A DNA stretch of 64,000 bases, from NCBI GenBank assembly GCA_039888615.1, contig JBDQQS010000015.1. One strand, given 5' to 3'. Shown here piece after piece: positions 51,828-60,248 of the stretch. The notes under the pieces were generated by a model, which was not told where the DNA came from, searched no databases, and saw only the letters and a list, made by a program, of their open reading frames with translations. The stretch is from Flavimaribacter sp039888615 (GTDB taxonomy: Bacteria > Pseudomonadota > Alphaproteobacteria > Rhizobiales > Rhizobiaceae). Within the stretch, counting starts at the first letter, position 1, and each line of letters opens with the position of its first letter. The position numbers and the translations under genes were made by a program.

Positions 51828-52975
51828 TTACCCCGTTCATCATCAAGGCGCTCGACAAGAAGGCAAGCTGGGTCGTCGCGATCCTCGTCGCCATCGCGAT
51901 CCTCGTGCCCATCGCAAACCTCGCGCTGCCGCGCGACAGCTTCTTCCACATCCCCAATTACGCAATCAGCCTGATGGGCAAGTACACGTGCTATGCGCTG
52001 CTCGCGCTCGCGCTCGATCTTGTGTGGGGCTATTGCGGCATCCTGTCCCTCGGCCACGGCGCCTTCTTCGCGCTCGGCGGCTACGCCATGGGCATGTATC
52101 TGATGCGCCAGATCGGAACCCGCGGCGTTTATGGCGACCCGGTGCTTCCCGACTTCATGGTGTTCCTGAACTGGAAGGAACTGCCCTGGTTCTGGCACGG
52201 CTTCGACATGTTCTGGTTCGCGGCGATCATGATCCTGTTCGTGCCCGGCCTGCTCGCCTTCGTCTTTGGCTGGTTCGCGTTCCGAAGCCGCGTGACGGGC
52301 GTTTATCTGTCGATCATCACCCAGGCCATGACCTACGCCCTGCTGCTCGCCTTCTTCCGCAACGAGATGGGCTTCGGCGGCAATAACGGCCTGACGGATT
52401 TCAAGGACATCCTCGGCTTCAACATCCAGGCCGACGGCACGCGCGCGGCGCTCTTCGCCGCCTCCTGCATCGCGCTCGCGATTTCCTTCCTGATCTGTTC
52501 GGGCATCGTGCGCTCGAAATTCGGAAAGGTTCTGGTGGCGGTCCGCGACGCGGAAAGCCGCTCCCGCTTCTTCGGATACCGCGTCGAAAACGTGAAACTC
52601 TTCGTCTTCGTCGTCTCGGCCATGATGGCCGGCGTCGCCGGCGCGCTTTATGTGCCGCAGGTCGGCATCATCAATCCGGGCGAATTCGCGCCCGCCAATT
52701 CCATCGAGGTGGTGGTGTGGACCGCCGTCGGCGGTCGCGGAACGCTGATTGGGCCGATCATCGGCGCCGTCCTCGTCAATGTCGGAAAGACATTCTTCAC
52801 AGCGGCCTTCCCGGAATTCTGGCTGTTTGCGCTCGGCGCCCTGTTTGTCGGCGTGACCCTGTTCCTGCCAAAAGGCATTGTCGGCAGCATCAGCGGACTG
52901 TACGGCCGCGCAACGAAACCCAGGGATGAACACCCGAACTTGCATTCGGCGGCAAAAGAGGCGGCGGCGGAATGA
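51824..52975 (+). CDS. urtC: Urea ABC transporter permease UrtC
   Basis: The 383-residue LivM-type permease contains ALDLVWGYCGILSLGHGAFF, FRSRVTGVYLSIITQAMTYA, GGNNGLTDFKDILGF, VLVAVRDAESRSRFFGYRVE and WTAVGGRGTLIGPIIGAVLV. It is the second membrane half of the urea importer. Overlaps of four bases with both urtB and urtD point to tight translational coupling. Confidence 0.95.
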   Translation: MITPFIIKALDKKASWVVAILVAIAILVPIANLALPRDSFFHIPNYAISLMGKYTCYALLALALDLVWGYCGILSLGHGAFFALGGYAMGMYLMRQIGTRGVYGDPVLPDFMVFLNWKELPWFWHGFDMFWFAAIMILFVPGLLAFVFGWFAFRSRVTGVYLSIITQAMTYALLLAFFRNEMGFGGNNGLTDFKDILGFNIQADGTRAALFAASCIALAISFLICSGIVRSKFGKVLVAVRDAESRSRFFGYRVENVKLFVFVVSAMMAGVAGALYVPQVGIINPGEFAPANSIEVVVWTAVGGRGTLIGPIIGAVLVNVGKTFFTAAFPEFWLFALGALFVGVTLFLPKGIVGSISGLYGRATKPRDEHPNLHSAAKEAAAE

Positions 52976-53721
52976 AGGAAGCCAAAGGCAGCCTGCTCTA
53001 TCTCGACGGCGTCAGCGTCGCCTTCGACGGGTTCAAGGCCATCAACAATCTGTCGATGATCCTGAAGCCTGGCGAGATGCGCGCCATCATCGGTCCGAAC
53101 GGCGCCGGTAAGACGACAATGATGGACATCATCACCGGCAAGACGCGACCGGATTCCGGATACGTCATCTTCGACGGTGAAATCGATCTCACCCAGCATG
53201 ACGAGACCGACATCGCCGCCATGGGCGTCGGCCGTAAGTTCCAGAAGCCGACGGTCTTCGAAAGCCATACGGTCTGGGACAACCTGGAACTGGCGCTGAA
53301 CCGCAAGCGCGGCGTCTTTTCAACGCTCTTCTACCAGACGACCGGCAAGGATCGCGAGCAGATCGACGAGATTCTCGAAACCATCCGACTGACTGCTCGC
53401 CACGACGAACTGGCCGCCAATCTCTCGCATGGTCAGAAACAGTGGCTGGAGATCGGCATGCTGCTGGCGCAGGAGCCGAAGCTGATGCTGGTCGACGAGC
53501 CCGTCGCCGGCATGACGGATTCCGAGACGGACGAAACCGCCAAGCTCCTGCGCGAGATCGCGAAGACGCGCTCCGTCGTCGTGGTCGAGCACGACATGGG
53601 CTTCGTGCGCAATCTCGGCGTCAAGGTCACGGTTCTCGCGGAAGGCTCGGTTCTGGCCGAAGGATCGCTCGACCATGTCAGCGCCAATGAAAAAGTCATC
53701 GAAAATTATCTCGGGCGCTAA
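52972..53721 (+). CDS. urtD: Urea ABC transporter ATP-binding protein UrtD
   Basis: The 249-residue ATPase has Walker A IGPNGAGKTTMMD, the Q-loop segment VGRKFQKPTVFESHTVWDN, a signature region LSHGQKQWLEIGMLL, and Walker B LMLVDEPVAGMTDSE with switch histidine VVVEHDMGF. LSHGQ replaces the canonical LSGGQ, as commonly seen in UrtD. It hydrolyses ATP to drive urea import together with UrtE. Confidence 0.95.
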   Translation: MKEAKGSLLYLDGVSVAFDGFKAINNLSMILKPGEMRAIIGPNGAGKTTMMDIITGKTRPDSGYVIFDGEIDLTQHDETDIAAMGVGRKFQKPTVFESHTVWDNLELALNRKRGVFSTLFYQTTGKDREQIDEILETIRLTARHDELAANLSHGQKQWLEIGMLLAQEPKLMLVDEPVAGMTDSETDETAKLLREIAKTRSVVVVEHDMGFVRNLGVKVTVLAEGSVLAEGSLDHVSANEKVIENYLGR

Positions 53722-53744
53722 AACGAGATGAAACGGGAAACGCC

Positions 53745-54446
53745 ATGACAACGCTTGAGGTTGACGACATCCACCTCCACTACGGAGCTGCGGAAGCGCT
53801 GCGCGGCGTATCTGTCAAGGCGGAGCCCTCGAAGATCACCTGCGTTCTGGGCCGCAACGGCGTCGGCAAGACGTCCCTCCTGCGCGCCGTCACCGGTCAG
53901 CATCCTGTCTCGTCCGGCGCCGTCACCTTCGAAGATGCGTCGATCAACGGCAATGCGCCCTATGTGCGCGCCTCCAAGGGCATCGCCATTGTCCCGCAGG
54001 GACGAGAAATCTTTCCGTTGTTGACGGTGCGCGAGAATCTCGAAACGGGTTTCGCCTGCCTGAAGCGCAAGGACCGGACGATACCGTCTGAAGTCTTCGA
54101 GCTGTTTCCGGTTCTCAACGACATGTTGTCGCGGCGCGGCGGCGACCTGTCCGGCGGCCAGCAACAGCAACTGGCCATTGGACGCGCGCTGGTCACCCGG
54201 CCGAAACTCCTGCTTCTCGACGAACCGACGGAGGGAATCCAGCCGTCGATCATCAAGGACATCGGACGGGCGCTGACCTTTCTGCGCGATACGTCGGGTC
54301 TGACGATCCTTCTTGTCGAGCAATATCTGGACTTTTGCCGCGAACTGGCCGATTCAGTTTATATCATGGATCGTGGTGAGATCGTGCATCAGGGGCCGGC
54401 CGAAGACCTCGACCAGCCGGAGGTACGCCGCCACCTGATGGTATAG
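53745..54446 (+). CDS. urtE: Urea ABC transporter ATP-binding protein UrtE
   Basis: The 233-residue ATPase is of the LivF type: Walker A LGRNGVGKTSLLRA, IVPQGREIFPLLTVRENLE, signature LSGGQQQQLAIGRALV, Walker B LLLLDEPTEGIQPSII and the switch region LLVEQYLDF. It completes the UrtABCDE importer. Its stop is only 2 bases upstream of ureD, joining uptake to the urease genes. Confidence 0.95.
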   Translation: MTTLEVDDIHLHYGAAEALRGVSVKAEPSKITCVLGRNGVGKTSLLRAVTGQHPVSSGAVTFEDASINGNAPYVRASKGIAIVPQGREIFPLLTVRENLETGFACLKRKDRTIPSEVFELFPVLNDMLSRRGGDLSGGQQQQLAIGRALVTRPKLLLLDEPTEGIQPSIIKDIGRALTFLRDTSGLTILLVEQYLDFCRELADSVYIMDRGEIVHQGPAEDLDQPEVRRHLMV

Positions 54447-54448
54447 GC

Positions 54449-55312
54449 ATGCTGCAAACTCTGGACAAAACAGCCGTTGATACAATCCGGATGCAGAGAA
54501 CCGGCGGAACCGGTCGTCTCGGCGTGCGGGTCGTCGATCGCGCCACGCGGCTGGCGACGCTCTACCAGGAGGGCGCCTGCAAGATAAGAATGCCGTCGCC
54601 GCAATCGAACCGCGCGCTCGACGCCGTCCTCATCAATACGGCCGGAGGGCTGACCGGCGGCGACTGCCTGAACTGGGATATCCAAGTCGACGAAAACGCC
54701 AGCGCGGTCGTGACCACCCAGGCCTGCGAACGTTATTATCGCTCGATCGGCGGCGTCGCGAGCGTGAACACGTCGATCAGGGTTGAACCCGGCGCGACGC
54801 TCTGCTGGCTGCCGCAGGAAACCATCATCTTCGACCGCGCGAGCCTGTCACGCTCGATTGATGTCGAGCTCCATCCGTCATCGTCCTATCTGATGGTCGA
54901 GCCCATGATCTTCGGGCGAAAGGCGATGGGCGAGACCGTGCGGCAGGCTTGTATTGCGGACCGCTGGCGCATAAGACGCGACGGCCAGCTCATCCACGCC
55001 GAAGATCTCAGATTGTCCGGCGATGTCGCCGAAATGCTGCGCAAGGCCAATGTAGCCGGCGGAGCAATCGCGCTCGCTACGATCATGCTTGTCAGCGCGG
55101 ATTGTGGCGATATCCTCGAAAAGCTGCGGCGATTGGCCGGCGTGCGCGCAGGCGCCAGCCACGTCCGCGCGGCGGCGGGAGACAAGATCGTCATTCGCAT
55201 GGTCGCCGACAGCGGACTGGAATTGCGAAAGCAGCTCGCGCCCATGCTTGAACTGTTGACCGCCACCGTGATCGGACCCGGCCATGGCCTGCCGAAACTA
55301 TGGAACCTGTGA
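54449..55312 (+). CDS. ureD: Urease accessory protein UreD
   Basis: The 287-residue product matches UreD (UreH): YQEGACKIRMPSPQSNRALD, LINTAGGLTGGDCLNWDIQV, TTQACERYYRSIGG, LCWLPQETIIFDRASLSRSI and the end GPGHGLPKLWNL. UreD docks on apo-urease with UreF and UreG and channels nickel during activation. Located 2 bases after urtE and 9 bases before ureA. Confidence 0.95.
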   Translation: MLQTLDKTAVDTIRMQRTGGTGRLGVRVVDRATRLATLYQEGACKIRMPSPQSNRALDAVLINTAGGLTGGDCLNWDIQVDENASAVVTTQACERYYRSIGGVASVNTSIRVEPGATLCWLPQETIIFDRASLSRSIDVELHPSSSYLMVEPMIFGRKAMGETVRQACIADRWRIRRDGQLIHAEDLRLSGDVAEMLRKANVAGGAIALATIMLVSADCGDILEKLRRLAGVRAGASHVRAAAGDKIVIRMVADSGLELRKQLAPMLELLTATVIGPGHGLPKLWNL

Positions 55313-55321
55313 GGACTACGC

Positions 55322-55624
55322 ATGAATCTGACCCCCCGGGAAAAAGACAAGCTGTTGATCGCCATGGCGGCGGAGGTCGCGCGAAAGCGGCTGTCGCGCG
55401 GCGTCAAGCTCAATCATCCTGAAGCCATTGCGCTGATCACCGACTACGTCGTCGAAGGCGCCCGCGACGGCCGCGCCGTCGCGGATCTGATGGAAGCCGG
55501 CGCGCATGTGATCACGCGCGACCAGTGCATGGAAGGGGTGCCGGAAATGATCCACGACGTACAGGTTGAAGCAACGTTCCCGGACGGAACGAAGCTTGTC
55601 ACAGTCCATGAGCCGATCCGCTAA
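55322..55624 (+). CDS. ureA: Urease subunit gamma
   Basis: The 100-residue product has the standard length and start of UreA (MNLTPREKDKLLIAMAAEVA), plus RLSRGVKLNHPEAIALITDY and EMIHDVQVEATFPDGTKLVT. It is the smallest structural subunit of the three-subunit bacterial urease. A 15-base gap with GAGGGGAAA separates it from ureB. Confidence 0.96.
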   Translation: MNLTPREKDKLLIAMAAEVARKRLSRGVKLNHPEAIALITDYVVEGARDGRAVADLMEAGAHVITRDQCMEGVPEMIHDVQVEATFPDGTKLVTVHEPIR

Positions 55625-55639
55625 AAGAGGGGAAAAACC

Positions 55640-55945
55640 ATGATACCGGGAGAATTCATCCATCCCGAGGGAGACATCACCCTCAACGCCGGCGTCGACA
55701 CGGTCACGATCATTGTCGCCAACAGCGGCGACAGACCGATCCAGGTCGGAAGCCATTATCATTTCTTCGAAACCAACGCGGCGCTGGAATTCGATCGGGA
55801 GAAGGCGCGCGGCAGGCGTCTCAACATCCCGTCCGGCACCGCCGTGCGATTTGAGCCGGGTCAGGAGCGCGAGATCACGCTTGTGCCCTATCGCGGCGAC
55901 CGTCACGTCTTCGGCTTCCGCCAGATGATAATGGGAGATCTGTAA
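55640..55945 (+). CDS. ureB: Urease subunit beta
   Basis: The 101-residue product has UreB features: MIPGEFIHPEGDITLNAGVD, DRPIQVGSHYHFFETNAALE, FDREKARGRRLNIPSGTAVR and FEPGQEREITLVPYRGDRHV. It links the gamma and alpha subunits in the urease trimer. Its stop TAATG overlaps the ureC start by one base. Confidence 0.96.
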   Translation: MIPGEFIHPEGDITLNAGVDTVTIIVANSGDRPIQVGSHYHFFETNAALEFDREKARGRRLNIPSGTAVRFEPGQEREITLVPYRGDRHVFGFRQMIMGDL

Positions 55946-57657
55946 TGTCCGTATCCATTCCCAGACCCGTCTATGCCCACATGTTCGGTCCGACGACGGG
56001 CGACAAGGTCCGCCTCGCCGACACCGAACTGTTCATCGAGGTCGAAAGGGACCTCACCACCTATGGCGAAGAGGTCAAGTTCGGCGGCGGCAAGGTCATT
56101 CGCGACGGCATGGGCCAGTCGCAGATCACGCAGGCCGGCGGCGCTGTCGATACGGTCCTGACCAACGCGCTGATCGTTGATCACACCGGCGTCTACAAGG
56201 CCGACATCGGCCTGAAGGACGGAAAGATCGCCGCCATCGGCAAGGCCGGAAATCCCGATATCCAGCCGGATGTCGACATCATTATCGGCCCCGGCACAGA
56301 GGCGATCGCCGCAGAGGGCAAGATCGTGACGGCCGGCGGCTTCGACGCCCATATCCACTTCATCTGCCCGCAACAGATAGACGAAGCGCTGATGTCGGGC
56401 GTGACCACGCTGCTTGGCGGCGGCACCGGTCCGGCGCACGGCACGCTGGCCACCACCTGCACGCCCGGCCCGTGGCATATCGGGCGCATGATACAGGCGG
56501 CCGACGATTTCCCGATGAACCTTGCCTTTTCCGGCAAGGGCAACGCGTCGCGCCCCGACGCACTGATCGAGATGGTTGTGGGCGGCGCCTGCTCGCTGAA
56601 GCTCCATGAAGACTGGGGCACGACGCCGGCGGCCATCGACAATTGCCTGTCGGTCGCCGACGACTACGACGTCCAGGTGATGATCCATACGGATACGCTC
56701 AACGAAAGCGGCTTCGTGGAAAACACCATCGACGCCATCAAGGGGCGCACCATCCACGCCTTCCACACGGAAGGCGCCGGCGGCGGCCATGCTCCCGACA
56801 TCATCAAGGTCTGCGGGCTCGACAATGTCATCCCCTCGTCGACAAACCCGACGCGGCCCTACACGGCGAACACCGTGGCCGAGCACCTCGACATGCTGAT
56901 GGTCTGCCACCATCTCGACAGCGATATTCCCGAAGACGTCGCCTTTGCCGAAAGCCGCATCCGCAAGGAAACGATCGCGGCGGAAGACATTCTCCACGAT
57001 ATGGGCGCTTTCTCCATCATCGCCTCCGACAGCCAGGCGATGGGCCGGGTCGGCGAGGTGCTCATCCGCACCTGGCAGACGGCCGACAAGATGAAGAAAC
57101 AGCGCGGCCGGCTGCCGGACGAAACCGGCGACAACGACAATATCCGCGTTCGCCGCTACATTGCCAAATACACGATCAATCCGGCGATCGCCCACGGCAT
57201 GAGCGCGCATATCGGCTCGCTGGAAGTCGGCAAGCGCGCCGATATCGTGATGTGGAATCCCGCCTTCTTCGGCGTGAAACCCGATATGGTGCTGATCGGC
57301 GGCACGATCGCGGCCTCGATCATGGGAGATCCCAACGCCTCGATCCCGACGCCGCAGCCGGTTCACTACCGTCCGATGTTCGGCGCTTTCGGCAGGTCGC
57401 GCACCGCTTCGTCGGTCGTTTTTGTCTCCGAAGCCGCCATGGCCAACGATTTGCGATCCAAACTCGGCACACAGAAGGGCATGGCGCCCGTGAAAAACAC
57501 CCGCGGCGGCATCGGCAAATCGTCCATGCTGCTCAATTCGGCGACGCCCTCGATCGAGGTCGATCCGGAAACCTACGAGGTCCGCGCCGATGGTGAATTG
57601 CTCACCTGCGAACCGGCGGAGGTTCTGCCCATGGCCCAGAGGTATTTCCTGTTTTGA
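55945..57657 (+). CDS. ureC: Urease subunit alpha (catalytic, nickel-binding)
   Basis: The 570-residue catalytic subunit has all key residues: the first nickel histidines in AHIHFICPQQ, the carbamylated lysine K219 in ACSLKLHEDWGTT, and the histidines in VMIHTDTLNESGF and HAFHTEGAGGGHAPDI. The mobile-flap cysteine C321 is in MVCHHLDSDIPEDVAFAESR, and the final nickel aspartate follows in IIASDSQAMGR. Urease hydrolyses urea to ammonia and carbamate in the cytoplasm. Nothing suggests impairment. Confidence 0.97.
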   Translation: MSVSIPRPVYAHMFGPTTGDKVRLADTELFIEVERDLTTYGEEVKFGGGKVIRDGMGQSQITQAGGAVDTVLTNALIVDHTGVYKADIGLKDGKIAAIGKAGNPDIQPDVDIIIGPGTEAIAAEGKIVTAGGFDAHIHFICPQQIDEALMSGVTTLLGGGTGPAHGTLATTCTPGPWHIGRMIQAADDFPMNLAFSGKGNASRPDALIEMVVGGACSLKLHEDWGTTPAAIDNCLSVADDYDVQVMIHTDTLNESGFVENTIDAIKGRTIHAFHTEGAGGGHAPDIIKVCGLDNVIPSSTNPTRPYTANTVAEHLDMLMVCHHLDSDIPEDVAFAESRIRKETIAAEDILHDMGAFSIIASDSQAMGRVGEVLIRTWQTADKMKKQRGRLPDETGDNDNIRVRRYIAKYTINPAIAHGMSAHIGSLEVGKRADIVMWNPAFFGVKPDMVLIGGTIAASIMGDPNASIPTPQPVHYRPMFGAFGRSRTASSVVFVSEAAMANDLRSKLGTQKGMAPVKNTRGGIGKSSMLLNSATPSIEVDPETYEVRADGELLTCEPAEVLPMAQRYFLF

Positions 57658-58127
57658 CGAGACCGGTCGCAACAATGGTGGCGTTCGAGGACGGCTGGAA
57701 GGCGGCCGACACGATCACGCTCGACGAAACCGCCCGGTTCCGCCGCCGCATGGTGATGACCTCCGACAATGGCGTCGAGTTCCTGCTCGATCTCGGCGAG
57801 GCGCGGCTTCTGCGTCACGGCGACGGGCTCGTTCTCGACGATGGCCGGGTCATCGAAGTTCACGCCGCGCCTGAAAAGCTCTATCGGGTCGCGGCGCACG
57901 ATCCTCAACACATGTTGCGGTTGGCCTGGCATCTCGGCAATCGGCACTGCCCGTCGCAGATCATGGAAGACTGCATGCTGATCCGGCGCGACCATACCCT
58001 GCGCGCCATGCTGGAGGGACTAGGCGCCGCTGTTACGGAAATCGAGGCGGCCTTCGATCCGGAAGGCGGAGCCTATGGCGACGGCCATGGTCAACATAGC
58101 CATCATCACGGTCACCACCATGACTGA
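57654..58127 (+). CDS. ureE: Urease accessory protein UreE, nickel chaperone
   Basis: The protein (up to 157 residues) has the UreE N-terminal domain (ADTITLDETARFRRRMVMTS, LLDLGEARLLRHGDGLVLDD) and the metal-binding domain (LMRLAWHLGNRHCPSQ-type segment with the conserved HLGNRH). The C-terminal tail ends GHGQHSHHHGHHHD and is very rich in histidine, a nickel store. Start uncertain: TTG at 57654 overlaps the ureC stop, while the ATG at 57675 (150 residues) is equally plausible. The 3' end overlaps ureF. Confidence 0.92.
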   Translation: MTRPVATMVAFEDGWKAADTITLDETARFRRRMVMTSDNGVEFLLDLGEARLLRHGDGLVLDDGRVIEVHAAPEKLYRVAAHDPQHMLRLAWHLGNRHCPSQIMEDCMLIRRDHTLRAMLEGLGAAVTEIEAAFDPEGGAYGDGHGQHSHHHGHHHD

Positions 58128-58782
58128 TCAGCGCTCTCTGCTGCGGCTGATGAGCTGGATGTCTCCGGCTTTTCCAACAGGCGCTTTCACCTACAGCCAA
58201 GGTCTGGAAGGCGCTGTCCATGACGGGCTGATTTCCGACGGCGACGGGCTTCGCCAATGGCTGGAGGACAGCCTTGCGCTCGGACAGCCGTGGAACGACG
58301 CCGTTCTGTTTGCGGAGAGCTGGCGCAGGGCGCGCGTCAGGGAGGATTGTCTTGACGTGGCCGAACTCGCCGAAGCCATGGCGGGTTCCGCAGGGCGCCA
58401 GATCGAGACCATGGGCCAGGGATCGGCATTCCTGAAAGCCGCCCGCGAATGGCCCTCGCCCGTTCTTGACGTACTGCCGTCCAGTTGCCCGCTGCCGGTG
58501 GCCGCCGGCGTCGCTTCCGGCGCCCACGGGATTGATCTTTGCGCCGCGCTCGCCGCCTTTCTGCACGCCATGGTTTCCAACGCCGTCCAGGCGAGCCTGC
58601 GGCTGCTACCGCTCGGTCAGCAACAGGGCGTGGCGATCATGGCGGCGCTTGAGGATTGCGTGACCGAGACGGTCGAGCGCGCGATGAATTCCACGCTCGA
58701 TGACCTTGGCGGCGCCGCATTTCTGGCGGAAATCATGTCGATGAGACATGAAACCCAATATTCGAGGCTCTTTCGCTCATGA
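58120..58782 (+). CDS. ureF: Urease accessory protein UreF
   Basis: The 220-residue all-helical product has the UreF features LMSWMSPAFPTGAFTYSQGL at the N-terminus, PVAAGVASGAHGI, AMVSNAVQASLRLLPLGQQQ and the conserved C-terminal MRHETQYSRLFRS. UreF controls the fidelity of GTP-dependent urease activation within the UreDFG complex. The ATG at 58120 overlaps the ureE stop; an earlier in-frame ATG at 58075 lies in the histidine-rich tail of ureE and was not preferred. Confidence 0.94.
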   Translation: MTDQRSLLRLMSWMSPAFPTGAFTYSQGLEGAVHDGLISDGDGLRQWLEDSLALGQPWNDAVLFAESWRRARVREDCLDVAELAEAMAGSAGRQIETMGQGSAFLKAAREWPSPVLDVLPSSCPLPVAAGVASGAHGIDLCAALAAFLHAMVSNAVQASLRLLPLGQQQGVAIMAALEDCVTETVERAMNSTLDDLGGAAFLAEIMSMRHETQYSRLFRS

Positions 58783-59408
58783 CCCAATCGGCACACGGCC
58801 CCCTGCGCATCGGCATCGGCGGGCCGGTCGGATCCGGCAAGACGACAGTGACGGAAAAACTCTGCAAGGCGATGCGCGGCGATTTTTCCATCGGCGTCGT
58901 GACCAACGACATCTATACCAGGGAGGACGCCGAGGCGCTGGTGCGGATGCAGGCGCTGTCGTCGGACCGGATCGTCGGCGTCGAGACCGGCGGCTGTCCG
59001 CACACCGCGATCCGCGAGGACGCCTCAATCAACCTGTCGGCGATCGACGAACTGCTCGGCGTTCATCCGGACCTCGACGTGATTTTCATTGAATCCGGCG
59101 GCGACAATCTCGCGGCCACCTTCTCCCCGCAGCTTGCCGACCTGACGATCTACGTCATTTCCGTCGCGCAAGGCGAAGAAATCCCCCGCAAGGGCGGGCC
59201 CGCCATCACCCGCTCCGACCTGCTGATCGTCAACAAGACCGATCTTGCGCCCTATGTCGGCGCCGATCTCGCGGTGATGCGCCGCGACGCGGACCGCATG
59301 CGTCACGGCAAGGCGACGCTGTTCACTGACATGCGCCGCGGCGAAGGTGTCGACAAGATCGTCGAATTCCTCGTTCGCACCGGCGGCCTCGCCGTTCCGG
59401 CTGAATGA
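58779..59408 (+). CDS. ureG: Urease accessory GTPase UreG
   Basis: The 209-residue SIMIBI GTPase has P-loop GIGGPVGSGKTTVTEKLCKA, the nickel-binding CPH in GVETGGCPHTAIREDASIN, the ESGGDNLAATFSPQLAD switch region, and the guanine-specific NKTDLAPYVGADL. It powers delivery of nickel to urease. Its start overlaps the ureF stop by four bases; it is the last gene of the urt-ure block and converges on a VIT-family gene. Confidence 0.96.
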   Translation: MTQSAHGPLRIGIGGPVGSGKTTVTEKLCKAMRGDFSIGVVTNDIYTREDAEALVRMQALSSDRIVGVETGGCPHTAIREDASINLSAIDELLGVHPDLDVIFIESGGDNLAATFSPQLADLTIYVISVAQGEEIPRKGGPAITRSDLLIVNKTDLAPYVGADLAVMRRDADRMRHGKATLFTDMRRGEGVDKIVEFLVRTGGLAVPAE

Positions 59409-59412
59409 CCGA

Positions 59413-60132
59413 TCAGACGACGCTCTTGAGAAAATAGCCGATGGCGTAGGCGACAGCCGACGCCGCCAGTCCTATCGCCAGGGTCTCCAGCCCCGATCGC
59501 CACCAGGGCTGTGGCGACCAGGTGGCTTTCGTCGCCCCGATTGCAAAAAAGACGATGGCGGTCGCGACGAGCGAAATCATGAAACCGTCTTCACTGCCTG
59601 TCAGATAGGGCATGAGCGGCACGAGGCCGCAGATCAGGAACGCGATGAAGGTGCTTGCCGCCGAGAGCATCGGTGAGCGCACCACTTCGGAAAGCCCGTA
59701 TTCGTCCACGAGCATCGTGGAAATCCAGGTCTCGTCATTGGAGGTCACCGCCGCAACCGCTGATTCGAGCGCCTCGCCCTCGATGCCCTTGCCCTGGAAT
59801 ATCTGGCGGATCTCCTCGCGTTCACCCTCCGGTTCTGCGGCAATGTGCTTCCGCTCTATCCGCCGCAATCTTTCCAGATTGTCGACCTCGGTCTTGGTGC
59901 CGCTGTAATTGCTGGCCGCCATGGAAAAGCCGTCCGCGATCAGGTTGGCGAACCCCATGATGATGATGGTGCGGGTCGAAAGTTCGGCGCCGACGACGCC
60001 GGAGATAATCGCGAAGGTCGTCACCGCGCCGTCAATGCCCCCATAGACCCAGTCGCGGATATAGTTGGGCTTGGCGCCGGCTCTAAGGCGGTCGCGGATC
60101 GCCGCCGCGCTGTGGTCATGTTCAAGCTTCAT
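59413..60132 (-). CDS. VIT1/CCC1 family transporter (iron/manganese type)
   Basis: The 239-residue membrane protein has five predicted helices. Helix 1 follows the VIT motif YIRDWVYGGIDGAVTTFAII, helix 2 contains IIIMGFANLIADGFSMAASN, and the soluble loop (about residues 85-145) contains the Glu-rich metal-binding region. VIT-family members export Fe(II) or Mn(II) from the cytoplasm by proton exchange, so it may protect from iron excess. The His-containing N-terminus (KLEHDHS) could also bind metal. No partner gene is adjacent. Confidence 0.85.
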   Translation of the reverse strand: MKLEHDHSAAAIRDRLRAGAKPNYIRDWVYGGIDGAVTTFAIISGVVGAELSTRTIIIMGFANLIADGFSMAASNYSGTKTEVDNLERLRRIERKHIAAEPEGEREEIRQIFQGKGIEGEALESAVAAVTSNDETWISTMLVDEYGLSEVVRSPMLSAASTFIAFLICGLVPLMPYLTGSEDGFMISLVATAIVFFAIGATKATWSPQPWWRSGLETLAIGLAASAVAYAIGYFLKSVV

Positions 60133-60248
60133 GCGCGCAGTCCGTCATTCTTTTGAATAATTCTAATATACACGATCGCACCTGAAATGCGTATTGATAT
60201 TGATCAACAGCGTTTGACAAATGCCGGCTATAATTGTGTCCGGTGAAA

